From the NCBI RefSeq assembly GCF_014925405.1, contig NZ_AQHJ01000029.1, positions 124,001-188,000 on the forward strand: 64,000 nt of DNA, written 5' to 3'. Source of the DNA: Pseudoalteromonas ulvae UL12 (GTDB lineage: Bacteria > Pseudomonadota > Gammaproteobacteria > Enterobacterales > Alteromonadaceae). The position numbers and the translations under genes are program-made. The notes below the pieces were generated by a model. It ran no database searches, was not told the origin of the DNA, and saw only the letters and a program-made list of their open reading frames with translations. How positions within the stretch are numbered: the stretch's first letter is position 1; each line of letters opens with the position of its first letter. Positions 23,695 through 35,241 of this stretch are shown in pieces.

Positions 23695-25035
23695 TTAGAG
23701 ACCTAATTTTTTCTCTAAATAATGGATGTTAGTACCGCCATTTTGGAAGTTCTCGTCAGCCATAATCAGTTTGTGAAGATTGGTATTGGTTTTTATACCG
23801 TCAATCACAAGCTCATTGAGTGCATTTTTTGCACGGGCTATCGCCACATCGCGGTTTTCACCGTAAGTGATTAGTTTACCAATCATTGAGTCGTAATGAG
23901 GTGGCACAGTGTAATCAGCATAAATATGAGAATCCCAACGAATTCCTAAACCACCTGCAGGGTGGAAGCGAGTAATTTTACCCGGAGAAGGAATAAATGT
24001 TTCAGGATCTTCAGCATTAATTCGACATTCAATCGCATGACCACGGATCACAACATCATCTTGAGTGAAAGATAACGGTTGTCCCGCTGCAATTTTTAAC
24101 TGCTCTTTGATTAAATCAACACCGGTGACCATTTCGGTTACTGGGTGCTCAACCTGAATACGGGTGTTCATTTCAATGAAGTAGAACTCACCATTTTCAT
24201 ATAAAAACTCAAACGTACCAGCACCACGGTAACCAATCTCGATACATGCACGGGTACAGCGTTCGCCGATAAATTTGCGCATTTCAGCAGTGATACCCGG
24301 AGCTGGCGCTTCTTCAACTACTTTTTGGTGACGACGTTGCATCGAACAATCACGTTCACCTAAATGAACGGCATTGCCTTGACCGTCAGCAAGTACTTGC
24401 ACTTCGATATGACGTGGGTTTTCTAGGAATTTTTCCATGTAAACCATGCCATTACCAAAGAACTGTTTTGCTTCTTGTTGCGTTAATGCTATAGAATCAA
24501 CCAGTTCAGCTTCGCTACGAACAACACGCATACCACGACCACCGCCGCCACCGGCAGCTTTAATAATGACCGGGTAACCAATGCGCTTAGCGATTTGAAT
24601 GTTACGCTCATTATCAGCGGTTAATGGGCCGTCAGAGCCTGGAACACATGGAACACCGGCTTTGCGCATTGCTTCGATAGCGGCAACTTTATCACCCATA
24701 ATACGGATGGTGTCACCACGAGGGCCGATAAAAATGAAACCACTTTTCTCGACTTGATCTGCAAAGTCTGCATTTTCAGATAAAAAACCATAACCTGGGT
24801 GAATCGCTACTGCATCTGTTACTTCTGCCGCTGCAATAATGCGCGGGATATCTAAGTAACTTTCAGAAGCAGCTGGTTTACCGATACAAATAGTTTCATC
24901 AGCTAAAAGTACGTGTTTTAAATCTCTATCAGCTGTAGAGTGAACCGCTACGGTTTTAATACCGAGCTCTTTACAGGCGCGCAATATACGAAGTGCTATT
25001 TCACCTCGATTTGCGATAACTACTTTATCTAACAT
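23695..25035 (-). CDS. accC: Biotin carboxylase subunit of acetyl-CoA carboxylase
   Basis: ATP-grasp enzyme that carboxylates the biotin of AccB, first committed step of fatty acid synthesis. The 446-aa length is standard. Visible: N-terminal [24 protein letters not shown]-binding glycine loop [12 protein letters not shown] (about 159-170), [30 protein letters not shown] (short pieces conserved), and [14 protein letters not shown] with catalytic Arg/Glu. It lies 26 bp after accB in one leftward operon and ends at a strong terminator. Confidence 0.98.
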   Translation of the reverse strand: MLDKVVIANRGEIALRILRACKELGIKTVAVHSTADRDLKHVLLADETICIGKPAASESYLDIPRIIAAAEVTDAVAIHPGYGFLSENADFADQVEKSGFIFIGPRGDTIRIMGDKVAAIEAMRKAGVPCVPGSDGPLTADNERNIQIAKRIGYPVIIKAAGGGGGRGMRVVRSEAELVDSIALTQQEAKQFFGNGMVYMEKFLENPRHIEVQVLADGQGNAVHLGERDCSMQRRHQKVVEEAPAPGITAEMRKFIGERCTRACIEIGYRGAGTFEFLYENGEFYFIEMNTRIQVEHPVTEMVTGVDLIKEQLKIAAGQPLSFTQDDVVIRGHAIECRINAEDPETFIPSPGKITRFHPAGGLGIRWDSHIYADYTVPPHYDSMIGKLITYGENRDVAIARAKNALNELVIDGIKTNTNLHKLIMADENFQNGGTNIHYLEKKLGL

Positions 25036-25061
25036 AGAGTTGGCCTTCTAAACTTGCTCGA

Positions 25062-25514
25062 TTATTCAATGATGAATAGCGGTTGATCAAATTCAATTGG
25101 ATCTTCGTTATCAACCAAAATAGCTTTAACTACACCCGATTTGTCAGCGACGATTTGATTCATCATTTTCATCGCTTCGATGATGCATAATGTATCACCT
25201 ACATTTACCGACGAACCGACTTCAACATATGATGCTGATTCAGGTGATGGCGAACGGTAGAAGGTACCAACCATTGGTGATTTTACGGTGTGGCCTGTTT
25301 CAACTGGAGCTGCTTCTACTGCAGCAGGAGCCGCGACAGAAGGCGCTGCTGGTGCAGGTGCTGCGTATTGTTGTTGAGGAGCAGCAAAAACTTGTGCGTT
25401 ACTGAAGTTGCTACGATTGATGCGTACTGATTCTTCACCTTCAGTGATTTCTAATTCAGCAATACCTGATTCTTCAACAAGTTCGATTAATTTTTTTATT
25501 TTGCGAATATCCAT
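25062..25514 (-). CDS. accB: Biotin carboxyl carrier protein of acetyl-CoA carboxylase
   Basis: 150 aa. N-terminal helix-rich part ([17 protein letters not shown]), an Ala/Pro linker (about 44-72), and the biotinyl domain with the biotin site EAMKMMN, K116. The 'thumb' loop [13 protein letters not shown] typical of bacterial BCCP is present. It precedes accC by 26 bp and follows aroQ by 35 bp, so the order aroQ-accB-accC seen in many gammaproteobacteria is kept. Confidence 0.98.
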   Translation of the reverse strand: MDIRKIKKLIELVEESGIAELEITEGEESVRINRSNFSNAQVFAAPQQQYAAPAPAAPSVAAPAAVEAAPVETGHTVKSPMVGTFYRSPSPESASYVEVGSSVNVGDTLCIIEAMKMMNQIVADKSGVVKAILVDNEDPIEFDQPLFIIE

Positions 25515-25549
25515 TGAATACCCCGCCTTTGGGTTAGCAATTAATAATG

Positions 25550-25996
25550 TTAGTTTTGTAATTGGTTAACGGCAGCCGTTAGCGCCATTTGGTAACCCAT
25601 TACTCCGAATCCGACAATGACACCTGAAGCAATATCCGAAAAATACGAATGATGTCTAAAGGCCTCACGTTTGTGCACATTGGATAAGTGCACTTCAATA
25701 AATGGTATTTCCACACTCAGTAACGCATCCCGAAGGGCTACACTGGTATGGGTGAAAGCTGCAGGGTTGATAATAATAAAATCAACTTGATGCCAAGCTG
25801 AATGAATTTTATCTATCAATAAATGCTCTGCATTACTTTGAAAGTGTTCTAACTCAACATTAAGCGTACTGGCTTGTTGAGTTAACAATGCCACAATATC
25901 CGCTAAGCTTTGTGAACCATAAGTTTGTGGCTCTCGTTTGCCTAGCATGTTTAAGTTTGGCCCATTAAGGACTAAAATCTTAGATTTTGTAGTCAT
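25550..25996 (-). CDS. aroQ: Type II 3-dehydroquinate dehydratase
   Basis: Dehydrates 3-dehydroquinate to 3-dehydroshikimate. The 148-aa dodecameric type II enzyme shows [20 protein letters not shown] with catalytic Tyr, [17 protein letters not shown], and [17 protein letters not shown] with catalytic His. The start at 25996 ([12 protein letters not shown]) is chosen by family alignment; the frame runs on to 26083 with 29 unrelated residues. The upstream Shine-Dalgarno is weak. It heads the operon aroQ-accB-accC. Confidence 0.95.
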   Translation of the reverse strand: MTTKSKILVLNGPNLNMLGKREPQTYGSQSLADIVALLTQQASTLNVELEHFQSNAEHLLIDKIHSAWHQVDFIIINPAAFTHTSVALRDALLSVEIPFIEVHLSNVHKREAFRHHSYFSDIASGVIVGFGVMGYQMALTAAVNQLQN

Positions 25997-26171
25997 TATT
26001 CGTGAACGTCCTCTAAAGTAAGCTGAATTAGCTTTTTTATATTTACAAAGCCTTAAACTAAGTTTTAAAGCAGTAAATAGCAACTTTTTTTCACTTTAGC
26101 GCACTATTATAGAGTGTTCGAAGAAAATAGCAGCAAAATACTGGTCTAATCAGACGTGAGGCATTTATAAC

Positions 26172-26200
26172 AAAAAAGCGACTCAGTGAGTCGCTTTTTT
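26172..26200 (-). terminator. Terminator after dsbD
   Basis: A6, stem AGCGACTCA / TGAGTCGCT (almost no loop), T6, immediately after the dsbD stop. Confidence 0.9.
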
Positions 26201-26203
26201 GGT

Positions 26204-27988
26204 TTATAGGTTTTGCGAGCGCCGCAATTTTTCGAGGTGTTCACTAAAGTCAGTCGCATCTAAAAAGCCAGTGACTCTTTGTTCTGTAAGCTCGTTACCT
26301 TGTAAATCAAAAAATAAGATACTCGGTAGTCCAAACACAGTGAAGCGTTCCATAAACTCCATAGTGACTTCGTCAGATTCGGTTAAATCGGCTTTGAGTA
26401 ACATGTAATGCTCGAACTCACCTTGCACTCTTTCGTCTGGGAACGTTTTATGTTCAAACTCTTTACAGGCGACACACCACTCGGCATACAGATCAAGCAT
26501 TACTAGCTTATTTTCTTGTTGCGCGCGAGCAAGCATATTATCGAGTTCTGAAAGATTACTAACGTTAATAAACTCATTAGAGGCCGGGGCTGTTTGTAGC
26601 CCAGAGCTGGTTTTCACAACAGAAGAAGATGGAAATATCTGATTTTGCAAAACACTCAAGCCTATAAACGCGAGCACAAATGCACTGGTCCATAATATCG
26701 TTTTAGCTTTGGCTGACTGGGTTTGTATTTGCCAGTAGTAAAGATAAATAGCGGTAGCAAGGAGAAGTAATGCACCTAAAATTAAGATGATGTCGAATGC
26801 AACAATGCGCTCAAGTAAAATCAGCGGCACCATTAGCATGATAAAACCAAATAAAGTTTTAACTTGGTTCATCCAAGCGCCTGCTTTAGGCAGTAGTTTG
26901 CCACCAGATGTCCCCATCAGAAGTAGTGGCACACCCATACCTAAGCTCAATACATATAATGTCACCGCACCAAATACGTAATCGCCACTTTGTGCGACAT
27001 AAAGTAAAGCAGCAGAAAGCGGTGCTGTGGTGCAAGGAGAGGCGATTAGGCCTGATAAGATGCCCATTAAAAACACCCCAACGTACTGGCCATTTTTTTG
27101 TTTGTTGCTCAGCTGGGTTAATCTTGTCATCCAAGATTCGGGCAATTTGATATCAAAAAAGCCAAACATTGAACACGCAAGCACGACAAACAAAACACTA
27201 AAGCTAATTAGTAAAATCGGGTGTTGAAGGTAACCGGTAATGTGCCCGCCTAATTTGGCGACAACAAGGCCAAGTGCTGCATAGGTTATTGCCATGCCTT
27301 GCACATAAATAAAGGACAGCATAAAGGCTTTTTTAGTTGATAATACGCCTGACTGGCCTGCGATTAAGCTCGATAAGATCGGGAACATAGGAAATACACA
27401 AGGTGTGAGTGCAAGACCAAGCCCTAATAGAAAAAATACAGCAAGATTGGTTAATAAGCTTTGATCAGCCAAGCGTTCTGTTAACGAAGAGTCAGTGCCT
27501 GAGGTTTTGTCTGCTTCGGCTTGTGAAGATGGCTCGCTGTTTGGCGAAGTTGCATAGCTCACTAATGGAATCGTGATAGTTTCGGGCGGGTAGCACAGCC
27601 CTGCTTCGGCACAGCCTTGATAGCGGATTTTTAAAACCGCCCCTTCTTTTATCTCGCTAAATTTCAGGACCGTGACAAACTCACCGAAATACACATCTGT
27701 TTTACCAAAGTATTCATCTTCAATCATTTCGCCTTCGGGTAACGTAGGTTCAATAAGTGTGGCTTCTTTGGCGACAAACTGAAGTTTTTGTTTGTAAAGA
27801 TAATAGCCATCGGCAATATCAAACGCTAAGAAAAGTTGTTTTCCTTGTTGGTCAAAGTCGTGTTTGAATGCCTGATCGACTTTCAAAAAAACAGGTTGAT
27901 TCGGTTTAATCAAATCGTCTAACACATTATTATTCGCTTGCGCGAAGCTGAGCCAAAAGAGGCTAATAAAAAGTACTATAAATCGCAT
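26204..27988 (-). CDS. dsbD: Thiol:disulfide interchange protein DsbD
   Basis: Carries reducing power from cytoplasmic thioredoxin across the inner membrane to DsbC/DsbG and cytochrome c maturation. Signal peptide (residues 1-18, FWLSFAQA), then the periplasmic nDsbD domain with a Cys pair in YQGCAEAGLCYPP. Eight membrane helices follow, with the redox cysteines in TPCVFPM and SPCTTAPL, then a C-terminal thioredoxin-fold domain with CVAC in YAEWCVACKEFE. All three Cys pairs are present. Length 594 aa compares with 565 in E. coli. Its ATG overlaps the cutA stop (TAATG), as in the cutA-dsbD pair of enterics. Confidence 0.97.
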   Translation of the reverse strand: MRFIVLFISLFWLSFAQANNNVLDDLIKPNQPVFLKVDQAFKHDFDQQGKQLFLAFDIADGYYLYKQKLQFVAKEATLIEPTLPEGEMIEDEYFGKTDVYFGEFVTVLKFSEIKEGAVLKIRYQGCAEAGLCYPPETITIPLVSYATSPNSEPSSQAEADKTSGTDSSLTERLADQSLLTNLAVFFLLGLGLALTPCVFPMFPILSSLIAGQSGVLSTKKAFMLSFIYVQGMAITYAALGLVVAKLGGHITGYLQHPILLISFSVLFVVLACSMFGFFDIKLPESWMTRLTQLSNKQKNGQYVGVFLMGILSGLIASPCTTAPLSAALLYVAQSGDYVFGAVTLYVLSLGMGVPLLLMGTSGGKLLPKAGAWMNQVKTLFGFIMLMVPLILLERIVAFDIILILGALLLLATAIYLYYWQIQTQSAKAKTILWTSAFVLAFIGLSVLQNQIFPSSSVVKTSSGLQTAPASNEFINVSNLSELDNMLARAQQENKLVMLDLYAEWCVACKEFEHKTFPDERVQGEFEHYMLLKADLTESDEVTMEFMERFTVFGLPSILFFDLQGNELTEQRVTGFLDATDFSEHLEKLRRSQNL

Positions 27989-28305
27989 TAACTGATTACC
28001 TTATCAATCCAGTTAAAATAGTCGGGATTACCAGCAATCACAGGCACCGCCTGAATTTCTGGTACGTCGTAGCTATGATGTAGCTTGATCGTACTGATGA
28101 CATCATTTACTTTTTCTTGTTGTGTTTTTATCAGCAATTTACTTTCTACGCTTGTTTCAAATTCACCTTGCCATAGATAAAGTGATTCGACTTCAGGCAA
28201 AATATTGATACAAGCAGCAAGTTTTGTTTGCAATAAATGCATCGCGATTTTGCGTGCTTCATCTTGATTTGTACAGGTACAAAAAATCATACAGTATTGC
28301 GACAC
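27988..28305 (-). CDS. cutA: Divalent-cation tolerance protein CutA
   Basis: Small trimeric ferredoxin-like protein implicated in copper/divalent ion tolerance. 105 aa with the family blocks LLQTKLAACINILPEVESLYLWQGE, KLLIKTQQEK and HHSYDVPEIQAVPVIAGNPDYFNWI (quoted in parts). First gene of the cutA-dsbD operon, divergent from fxsA across ~200 bp. The precise biochemical role of the family is unsettled. Confidence 0.95.
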   Translation of the reverse strand: MSQYCMIFCTCTNQDEARKIAMHLLQTKLAACINILPEVESLYLWQGEFETSVESKLLIKTQQEKVNDVISTIKLHHSYDVPEIQAVPVIAGNPDYFNWIDKVIS

Positions 28306-28502
28306 CTAAACACTCCGGTAATACGTCAAAGAAAATGAACTGGATTGCTCATTTATAACGTATTTTTAAATTGAATTCAGTAAATGTGCAGCAATCTGAT
28401 TGAACTTATGCGCAATCTTTATCAGTCACGATACAATGCTATCACTTGAATTAAGACCTGAAGATCCCCATTTAACTTTCATATTTAGAAAAGAGAATCG
28501 TT

Positions 28503-29015
28503 ATGTTCAAAGCCCTTTTTGTATTGTTTATTGTTATTCCGATTATTGAAATTGCATTATTACTGCAAGTGAGTGAGGTGATTGGGGGCTGGAGCACATT
28601 AGCACTGGTGGTTGCAACTGCATTTATCGGTGCGAAATTAGTTAAGCAACAAGGTGTCAGCGCGCTACAAAATGCACAGCTGCAAATGGCGCAAGGGCAA
28701 ATGCCGGCCAATGAATTATTAGCGGGCATTTGTATAGTGATAGCAGGAGTGATGCTATTAACACCGGGTATCATGACGGATGTATTGGGTTTGTTGCTGC
28801 TAACACCGGCGGTGAGAAACAAACTAGCAGCACAATTGGCTAAAAATGCACAGATCAAAATGTCAGGCCAGTCACAAGGGTTTTATTATCAACAAACCTC
28901 GCAATCAAATCCTAGCGAGCCAAACACCTACGAAGCAGAAGAATTTAGAGAAGTACCAGAGCAACGACTCGAGTCAAAAGATGCGTTAGAGGGTGAGTAT
29001 CAACGCAAAGAATAA
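28503..29015 (+). CDS. fxsA: FxsA family inner-membrane protein
   Basis: 170 aa with two pairs of membrane segments: FKALFVLFIVIPIIEIALLL near the N-terminus and the signature ICIVIAGVMLLTPGIMTDVLG (~77-97). The C-terminal third is polar and acidic. In E. coli FxsA (suppressor of F exclusion of phage T7) is next to groES, and the same neighbour order is found here, 110 bp before groES. AGAGAA precedes the ATG. Confidence 0.93.
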   Translation: MFKALFVLFIVIPIIEIALLLQVSEVIGGWSTLALVVATAFIGAKLVKQQGVSALQNAQLQMAQGQMPANELLAGICIVIAGVMLLTPGIMTDVLGLLLLTPAVRNKLAAQLAKNAQIKMSGQSQGFYYQQTSQSNPSEPNTYEAEEFREVPEQRLESKDALEGEYQRKE

Positions 29016-29030
29016 TTTTTAATTTTTTTA

Positions 29031-29060
29031 CTTGGGATTTGTTCATTCAATCCCCATTTA
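29031..29060 (+). promoter_or_regulatory. Sigma-32 heat-shock promoter of groES-groEL
   Basis: CTTGGG at 29031-29036, a 15-bp spacer, and CCCCATTTA at 29052-29060. The -10 element is a perfect sigma-32 consensus, and the -35 keeps CTTG. It stands 65 bp upstream of the groES start. Confidence 0.85.
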
Positions 29061-29125
29061 TGAAGTCATATTAAACCTTAGTTAATTTTTTCTGAAACAA
29101 CAGAGATAGTTAGGAGAACAATCCA

Positions 29126-29413
29126 ATGAATATTCGTCCTTTGCACGACCGTGTAATTGTTAAGCGCTTAGAAGAAGAAACTCGTTCTGCAGGCGGTATC
29201 GTACTTACAGGTTCTGCGGCTGAAAAATCGACCCGCGGTGAAGTGGTTGCTGTCGGTAATGGTCGCGTGTTAGAAAACGGCGAAGTCCGTGCGTTAGAAG
29301 TAAAAGCTGGCGACACCGTTTTATTTGGTTCTTATATCGAAAAGAATGAAAAAATTGAAGGTCAAGAATACTTGATCATGCGTGAAGACAACATCTTAGG
29401 CATTGTGGGTTAA
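29126..29413 (+). CDS. groES: Co-chaperonin GroES
   Basis: 95-aa heptameric lid of the chaperonin. N-terminal [18 protein letters not shown], the mobile loop [20 protein letters not shown] (about 17-36) that binds GroEL, and the C-terminal [21 protein letters not shown] precedes the ATG. It forms an operon with groEL 67 bp downstream and is preceded by a sigma-32 promoter. Confidence 0.99.
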   Translation: MNIRPLHDRVIVKRLEEETRSAGGIVLTGSAAEKSTRGEVVAVGNGRVLENGEVRALEVKAGDTVLFGSYIEKNEKIEGQEYLIMREDNILGIVG

Positions 29414-29477
29414 TTTAATCCAAGCCTGTTAACGTATTTAAATGTTTTTACGAAAATAAAGAATTTAGAGGAAATAA

Positions 29478-31127
<1,650 letters not shown>

Positions 31128-31171
31128 TAATCACACGCTCATAGAAACGCATATTCATTTCATTGAAATAT

Positions 31172-31203
31172 AAAAGCCCGAGCAGTGATGTTCGGGCTTT
31201 TTA
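31172..31203 (+). terminator. Terminator after groEL
   Basis: AAAGCCCGA / TTCGGGCTTT stem with an eight- to nine-base loop and a following T run, 45 bp after the groEL stop. Confidence 0.9.
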
Positions 31204-31412
31204 TATATAAAGTGTTGTTCTCTTATAGATCGAGTAGAAAAATCAATTCGATATGAGTTGAGCTTGAGGGGGATTTTATATCCACAGTTCTGGTTTATAT
31301 CAACCTAATCTGAAACGAGAGCTGTTGTTTGAGTATTGTTGGAGGAGCTGATTTAGACGTCGGCTTTAGTGAGCAAGACTTGATTAGAAACTACTTGATG
31401 TAAATTTATAGA

Positions 31413-31452
31413 AAACCATAAAAAATCCACTAAAGCGGATTTTTTATGGTTT
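31413..31452. terminator. Strong AT-rich hairpin between groEL and mrcA, possible sRNA terminator
   Basis: Perfect 16-bp inverted repeat (31413-31428 with 31437-31452) whose centre is AAAAAATCC / GGATTTTTT. It can end transcription in either direction. It is too far from groEL (which already has a terminator) and 96 bp past the mrcA stop, so it is either the mrcA terminator or that of a short unannotated RNA in 31204-31412. I see no gene in that region. Confidence 0.6.
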
Positions 31453-31548
31453 AAGTGAAGAGTGGTTTCTACTGCGGCTATTATTTAAAAATAAGCACCT
31501 AGAATGTTGAAGCCACATTCATTCGTGGTGTGCATGCATGGTGGTTCA

Positions 31549-34026
31549 TTAAAATAGCTCTTCCTCTTCTTCTTTAGTTGGTTCAGGCTCACTTACTTCA
31601 AAGATAGTGTCATTAATAGGCTGTGCATATTGTGTTGGTACGGTCGATTTAGTGAAAAACTCAAAACCACTCGTGTGATCGGTTTTCTCACTTAACAGGC
31701 CTGTAGCGTGGTCAATTCTAACTGATACGAGGCCATCGGGCTGATAAACGGGTGCGCTAGGCATGCCTTGTAATGCTACTTCCATGAAAGCTAACCAAGC
31801 TGGTAGAGCTGTTTTTGCGCCTGATTCTCCACCAAAGGTTTGATCTTTTCCGAGATTGCTATTGTAGCTAGTTCGGCCAAGTGGGATGCCAGGGCTATCA
31901 AAACCGACCCAGGTTGTGGTTAAAAGGTTGCGATTAAACCCAGTAAACCAAGTATCCACAGCATCATTGGTGGTACCTGTTTTACCTGATAAATCATGGC
32001 GTTTGAGCTTTTGAATTCGCCAACCAGTGCCACGCCATGATGTTTTATGTTTCCAGCTACCACCTCCCCAAATAGCACTTTTCATTGCATCGGCAATTAA
32101 AAATGCATTTTGTGATGAGATAACGCGTGGTGCATATCTAAAGTTGGCGTTTTCATTGATCTCTTCATCGCTACACTGTGCGCATGCAATGGCCGGTTGT
32201 GCAACGACCAGTGTTTCATCATTCGCATCATGTATTTTTTCTATGAAATATGGATTGATAAGGTGCCCACCATTTGCAAAGGTCGCAATACCTGTTGCAA
32301 GCTCAAGTGGTGTGAGCGCCATGCTACCAAGTGCCAAAGATTCATTGCGCTGAATATCTTGCGGTTTAATGCCAAAATTAAGCAGGTAATCTGCAGTCTG
32401 GTGAAGACCCACGCCCCTTAACAATCGTACAGAAATGACGTTTTTTGATTCGGCAAGTGCACGCCTAACTAAAATTGGCCCGATATAGATTTCAGGACTA
32501 TTTTTTGGCCGCCATGCCGTACCATTACTTTTGTCCCATTTATTGATTGGAGCATCATTGACAATGCTAGCTAAGGTATAGCCATTCTCTAGCGCAGCTG
32601 AATAGATAAAAGGTTTTATATTTGAGCCCACTTGGCGCTTAGCTTGTGTGGCTCGATTGTATTGGCTTTGCTCGAAACTGTAGCCGCCAACAATGGCCTC
32701 AATGGCACCATCTTGCGGGTTTAATGAAACAAGCGCACCGGATACTTGCGGAATTTGCGACAATTGATATTGACCGGTTTGAAGTGGTTTTAGCCAAACA
32801 AATGCACCTGGGTGTAAAATATCCGAGGTTGTAGAAGGAGCTGAACCTTGTTTTTTATTACGTAAATAAGGACGAGCCCACTTTAAGCCATCCCAATCGA
32901 TAGTGACAAATTGACCGTCTTTGAGCAAAGCGGTCATGCTTTGTTCAAATGTTTCGGTAACTACCGCCGCTTTTAGATCATTGATTTCTTGCTTATCGGT
33001 AAGAAAGTCTAAAATATCGCTTGGCAGCCAACTATTGTCAGTTTCTGAATTCCATAAGTATTGTTCTGGGCCGCGGTAACCATGGCGTACATCATAACGT
33101 TCTAAGTTTTCAATGACCGCTTTTTCGGCTGCCATTTGGGTGGTCGAATGAACCGTAGTATAAACGCGGAATCCTTTATTATAAGCGTCTTCAATACCGT
33201 ATAAGCGAACCATTTCAGCTCGCACCATTTCTGATATATAAGGAGCGGATACTTCAATTTCAGCACCATGAAACTTGGCTGTAATTGGTTCTTGGATGGT
33301 TTTTTTGAAAAGATCTTCAGTAATGTATTTTTCGTCTAACATTCGCGCTAAAACGATATTGCGACGTTTTTTAGCTCTTTGCGGATGACGAATAGGATTT
33401 AAAGCTGAAGGGGCTTGCAAAAGACCTGCGATCATTGCGTGTTGCGCAAGTGTTAATTCACTAATGTCTTTACCATAATAAACTTGTGCAGCAGCACCGG
33501 CACCAAAAGCACGGTTGCCAAACTCCATTTTATTTAAATACAGAGTCAGAATTTCATCTTTTGTCAAAAGTTGTTCTATATGAAGCGCGATAAAAATTTC
33601 TTTTATTTTGCGTATATAGGCTTTTTCTCGAGTTAAGAAGAAGCCACGCGCGACCTGCATGGTTAAAGTACTAGCGCCTTGTTTTTTCTCTCCTGTTGAT
33701 ATAACAACAATAGCGGAGCGTAAAATACCAATTGGATCGATGCCCGGGTGGTCATAAAAACGGCTATCTTCCGTTGCGATGAGTGCATTGACGAGATCTT
33801 GCGGGATTTGTTCGCGCGTTAATGGGATACGGCGTTTCTCGCCGAATTGATTGATTAGCTTGCCATCTTTACTGAAAACTAACAGTGGAGATTGCAGCTG
33901 TACATCTTTTAAAACCTGGACACTTGGAATGTCAGATTTGACGTAATAGTAAAGTGAAACGATCCCTAAAATACCGACAACGGTACAAATGATAAGAAAA
34001 CGTAAAATGTTTTTAAATAAAGTCAC
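31549..34026 (-). CDS. mrcA: Penicillin-binding protein 1A, bifunctional peptidoglycan synthase
   Basis: Class A PBP that polymerises and cross-links peptidoglycan in the periplasm. N-terminal membrane anchor (residues ~8-30). Glycosyltransferase 51 domain follows with EDSRFYDHPGID, GASTLTMQVAR and KEIFIALHIE (~85-150). The transpeptidase domain has the SxxK serine near residue 467 (GSNIKPF), SKN (~530) and KTG in LSGKTGTTND (~685). Length 825 aa is near E. coli MrcA (850). It is divergent from pilMNOPQ, the same arrangement as mrcA/hofMNOPQ in E. coli. The C-terminus is Glu-rich. Confidence 0.97.
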   Translation of the reverse strand: MTLFKNILRFLIICTVVGILGIVSLYYYVKSDIPSVQVLKDVQLQSPLLVFSKDGKLINQFGEKRRIPLTREQIPQDLVNALIATEDSRFYDHPGIDPIGILRSAIVVISTGEKKQGASTLTMQVARGFFLTREKAYIRKIKEIFIALHIEQLLTKDEILTLYLNKMEFGNRAFGAGAAAQVYYGKDISELTLAQHAMIAGLLQAPSALNPIRHPQRAKKRRNIVLARMLDEKYITEDLFKKTIQEPITAKFHGAEIEVSAPYISEMVRAEMVRLYGIEDAYNKGFRVYTTVHSTTQMAAEKAVIENLERYDVRHGYRGPEQYLWNSETDNSWLPSDILDFLTDKQEINDLKAAVVTETFEQSMTALLKDGQFVTIDWDGLKWARPYLRNKKQGSAPSTTSDILHPGAFVWLKPLQTGQYQLSQIPQVSGALVSLNPQDGAIEAIVGGYSFEQSQYNRATQAKRQVGSNIKPFIYSAALENGYTLASIVNDAPINKWDKSNGTAWRPKNSPEIYIGPILVRRALAESKNVISVRLLRGVGLHQTADYLLNFGIKPQDIQRNESLALGSMALTPLELATGIATFANGGHLINPYFIEKIHDANDETLVVAQPAIACAQCSDEEINENANFRYAPRVISSQNAFLIADAMKSAIWGGGSWKHKTSWRGTGWRIQKLKRHDLSGKTGTTNDAVDTWFTGFNRNLLTTTWVGFDSPGIPLGRTSYNSNLGKDQTFGGESGAKTALPAWLAFMEVALQGMPSAPVYQPDGLVSVRIDHATGLLSEKTDHTSGFEFFTKSTVPTQYAQPINDTIFEVSEPEPTKEEEEELF

Positions 34027-34161
34027 TTAAATATCCTTCAACAGACTCCCATTTAGGTTTTAACACTGGTAGTATATCCTGATTAAAAAATGAATAAAAT
34101 TTTTTCGCTAGATTTTATAAAGTTATTATAATTATAAAAAAATAGGGATAGCGTTAGGGTT

Positions 34162-35241
34162 ATGTTAACAAATCTAATAAAAAAGCCAGTTGTATGGATG
34201 GTAGGGATCGATATTGGTTCACATTCTGTAAAAGCTGTCTTACTCAGCCAAAAAGATGCGCATATGCGTCTTGAGGCGATAGCAATTGAGCCTATGCCTA
34301 AAGGTGCGATGGTTGAGCGATCAATTCAAGATATCGAAGCTGTCTCACGTGTAATTAGCAAAATTCGCAAAAAAATGCCTAAAAGTGTTCAGCAGGCAGC
34401 TGTAGCTGTGTCTGGCCAAACGGTAATCACCAAAGTTATTTTTATGGATGTGGCGCTTTCTGATGCTGAGCTCGAATCCCAAATCGAAATTGAAGCCGAT
34501 AGTCTTATTCCTTACCCGTTAGATGAAGTCAGTTTGGATTTCGAAAAGCTTCATATTAATGAAGCGGATCCATCGAAAGTAAATGTACTTCTTTCGGCTG
34601 CGCGAACTGAAAGTATTGAAGCGCGAGTGGGTGCTATTGATGGCGGTGGGTTTATGCCTAAAGTTGTTGATGTTGAAGCGTATGCACTTAGTCGTACCAT
34701 TGATCTTTGCTATTCGTCACTACCTGATGATGCACCAGCTAAAACGGTGGCTTTCATTGATGTAGGTGCGGCCATGACGCTAATTAGCGTGGTACAAAAT
34801 GGCGAAACAGTTTACACACGTGACCAAGTGTTTGGTGGTGAGCAATACACTAATACTATCGTTTCTTATTACAACAAAAGCTTTGATGAAGCTGAGTTAG
34901 CAAAAATAAGCGGCGATTTGCCCCCTAACTATACGTTTGAAGTATTAGCGCCATTCCAAACTGCGTTTTTACAACAAGTCAGACGCGCAGTCCAAATGTT
35001 TTTAACAACCAGTGGTAAAGACCAAATAGATTACATTGTGCTCTCTGGTGGGACATCATTGATTCGTGGCCTTGATAAATTACTCGTAGATGAGTTAGGT
35101 ATCCATTCAATTATTATTGATCCTTTTAATCAAATGGAGCTAGCTCCTGGTATTGATAGAGAGCAATTAGAGAAACAAAAGGCGCAATTGGCTGTCGCGA
35201 CAGGCTTAGCGTTAAGGAGCTTTTCATCATGCCACATATAA
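34162..35241 (+). CDS. pilM: Type IV pilus assembly ATPase-like protein PilM
   Basis: Actin-like (FtsA-type) cytoplasmic protein that binds the N-terminus of PilN and helps build the pilus alignment subcomplex. 359 aa: GIDIGSHSVKAVLLS is the phosphate-1 loop, IDVGAAMTLISVV the phosphate-2 loop, and VLSGGTSLIRGL the adenosine loop. First gene of the pilMNOPQ operon; overlaps pilN by 13 bp. The operon is reported widely to be needed for type IV pili, twitching and DNA uptake. Confidence 0.96.
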   Translation: MLTNLIKKPVVWMVGIDIGSHSVKAVLLSQKDAHMRLEAIAIEPMPKGAMVERSIQDIEAVSRVISKIRKKMPKSVQQAAVAVSGQTVITKVIFMDVALSDAELESQIEIEADSLIPYPLDEVSLDFEKLHINEADPSKVNVLLSAARTESIEARVGAIDGGGFMPKVVDVEAYALSRTIDLCYSSLPDDAPAKTVAFIDVGAAMTLISVVQNGETVYTRDQVFGGEQYTNTIVSYYNKSFDEAELAKISGDLPPNYTFEVLAPFQTAFLQQVRRAVQMFLTTSGKDQIDYIVLSGGTSLIRGLDKLLVDELGIHSIIIDPFNQMELAPGIDREQLEKQKAQLAVATGLALRSFSSCHI

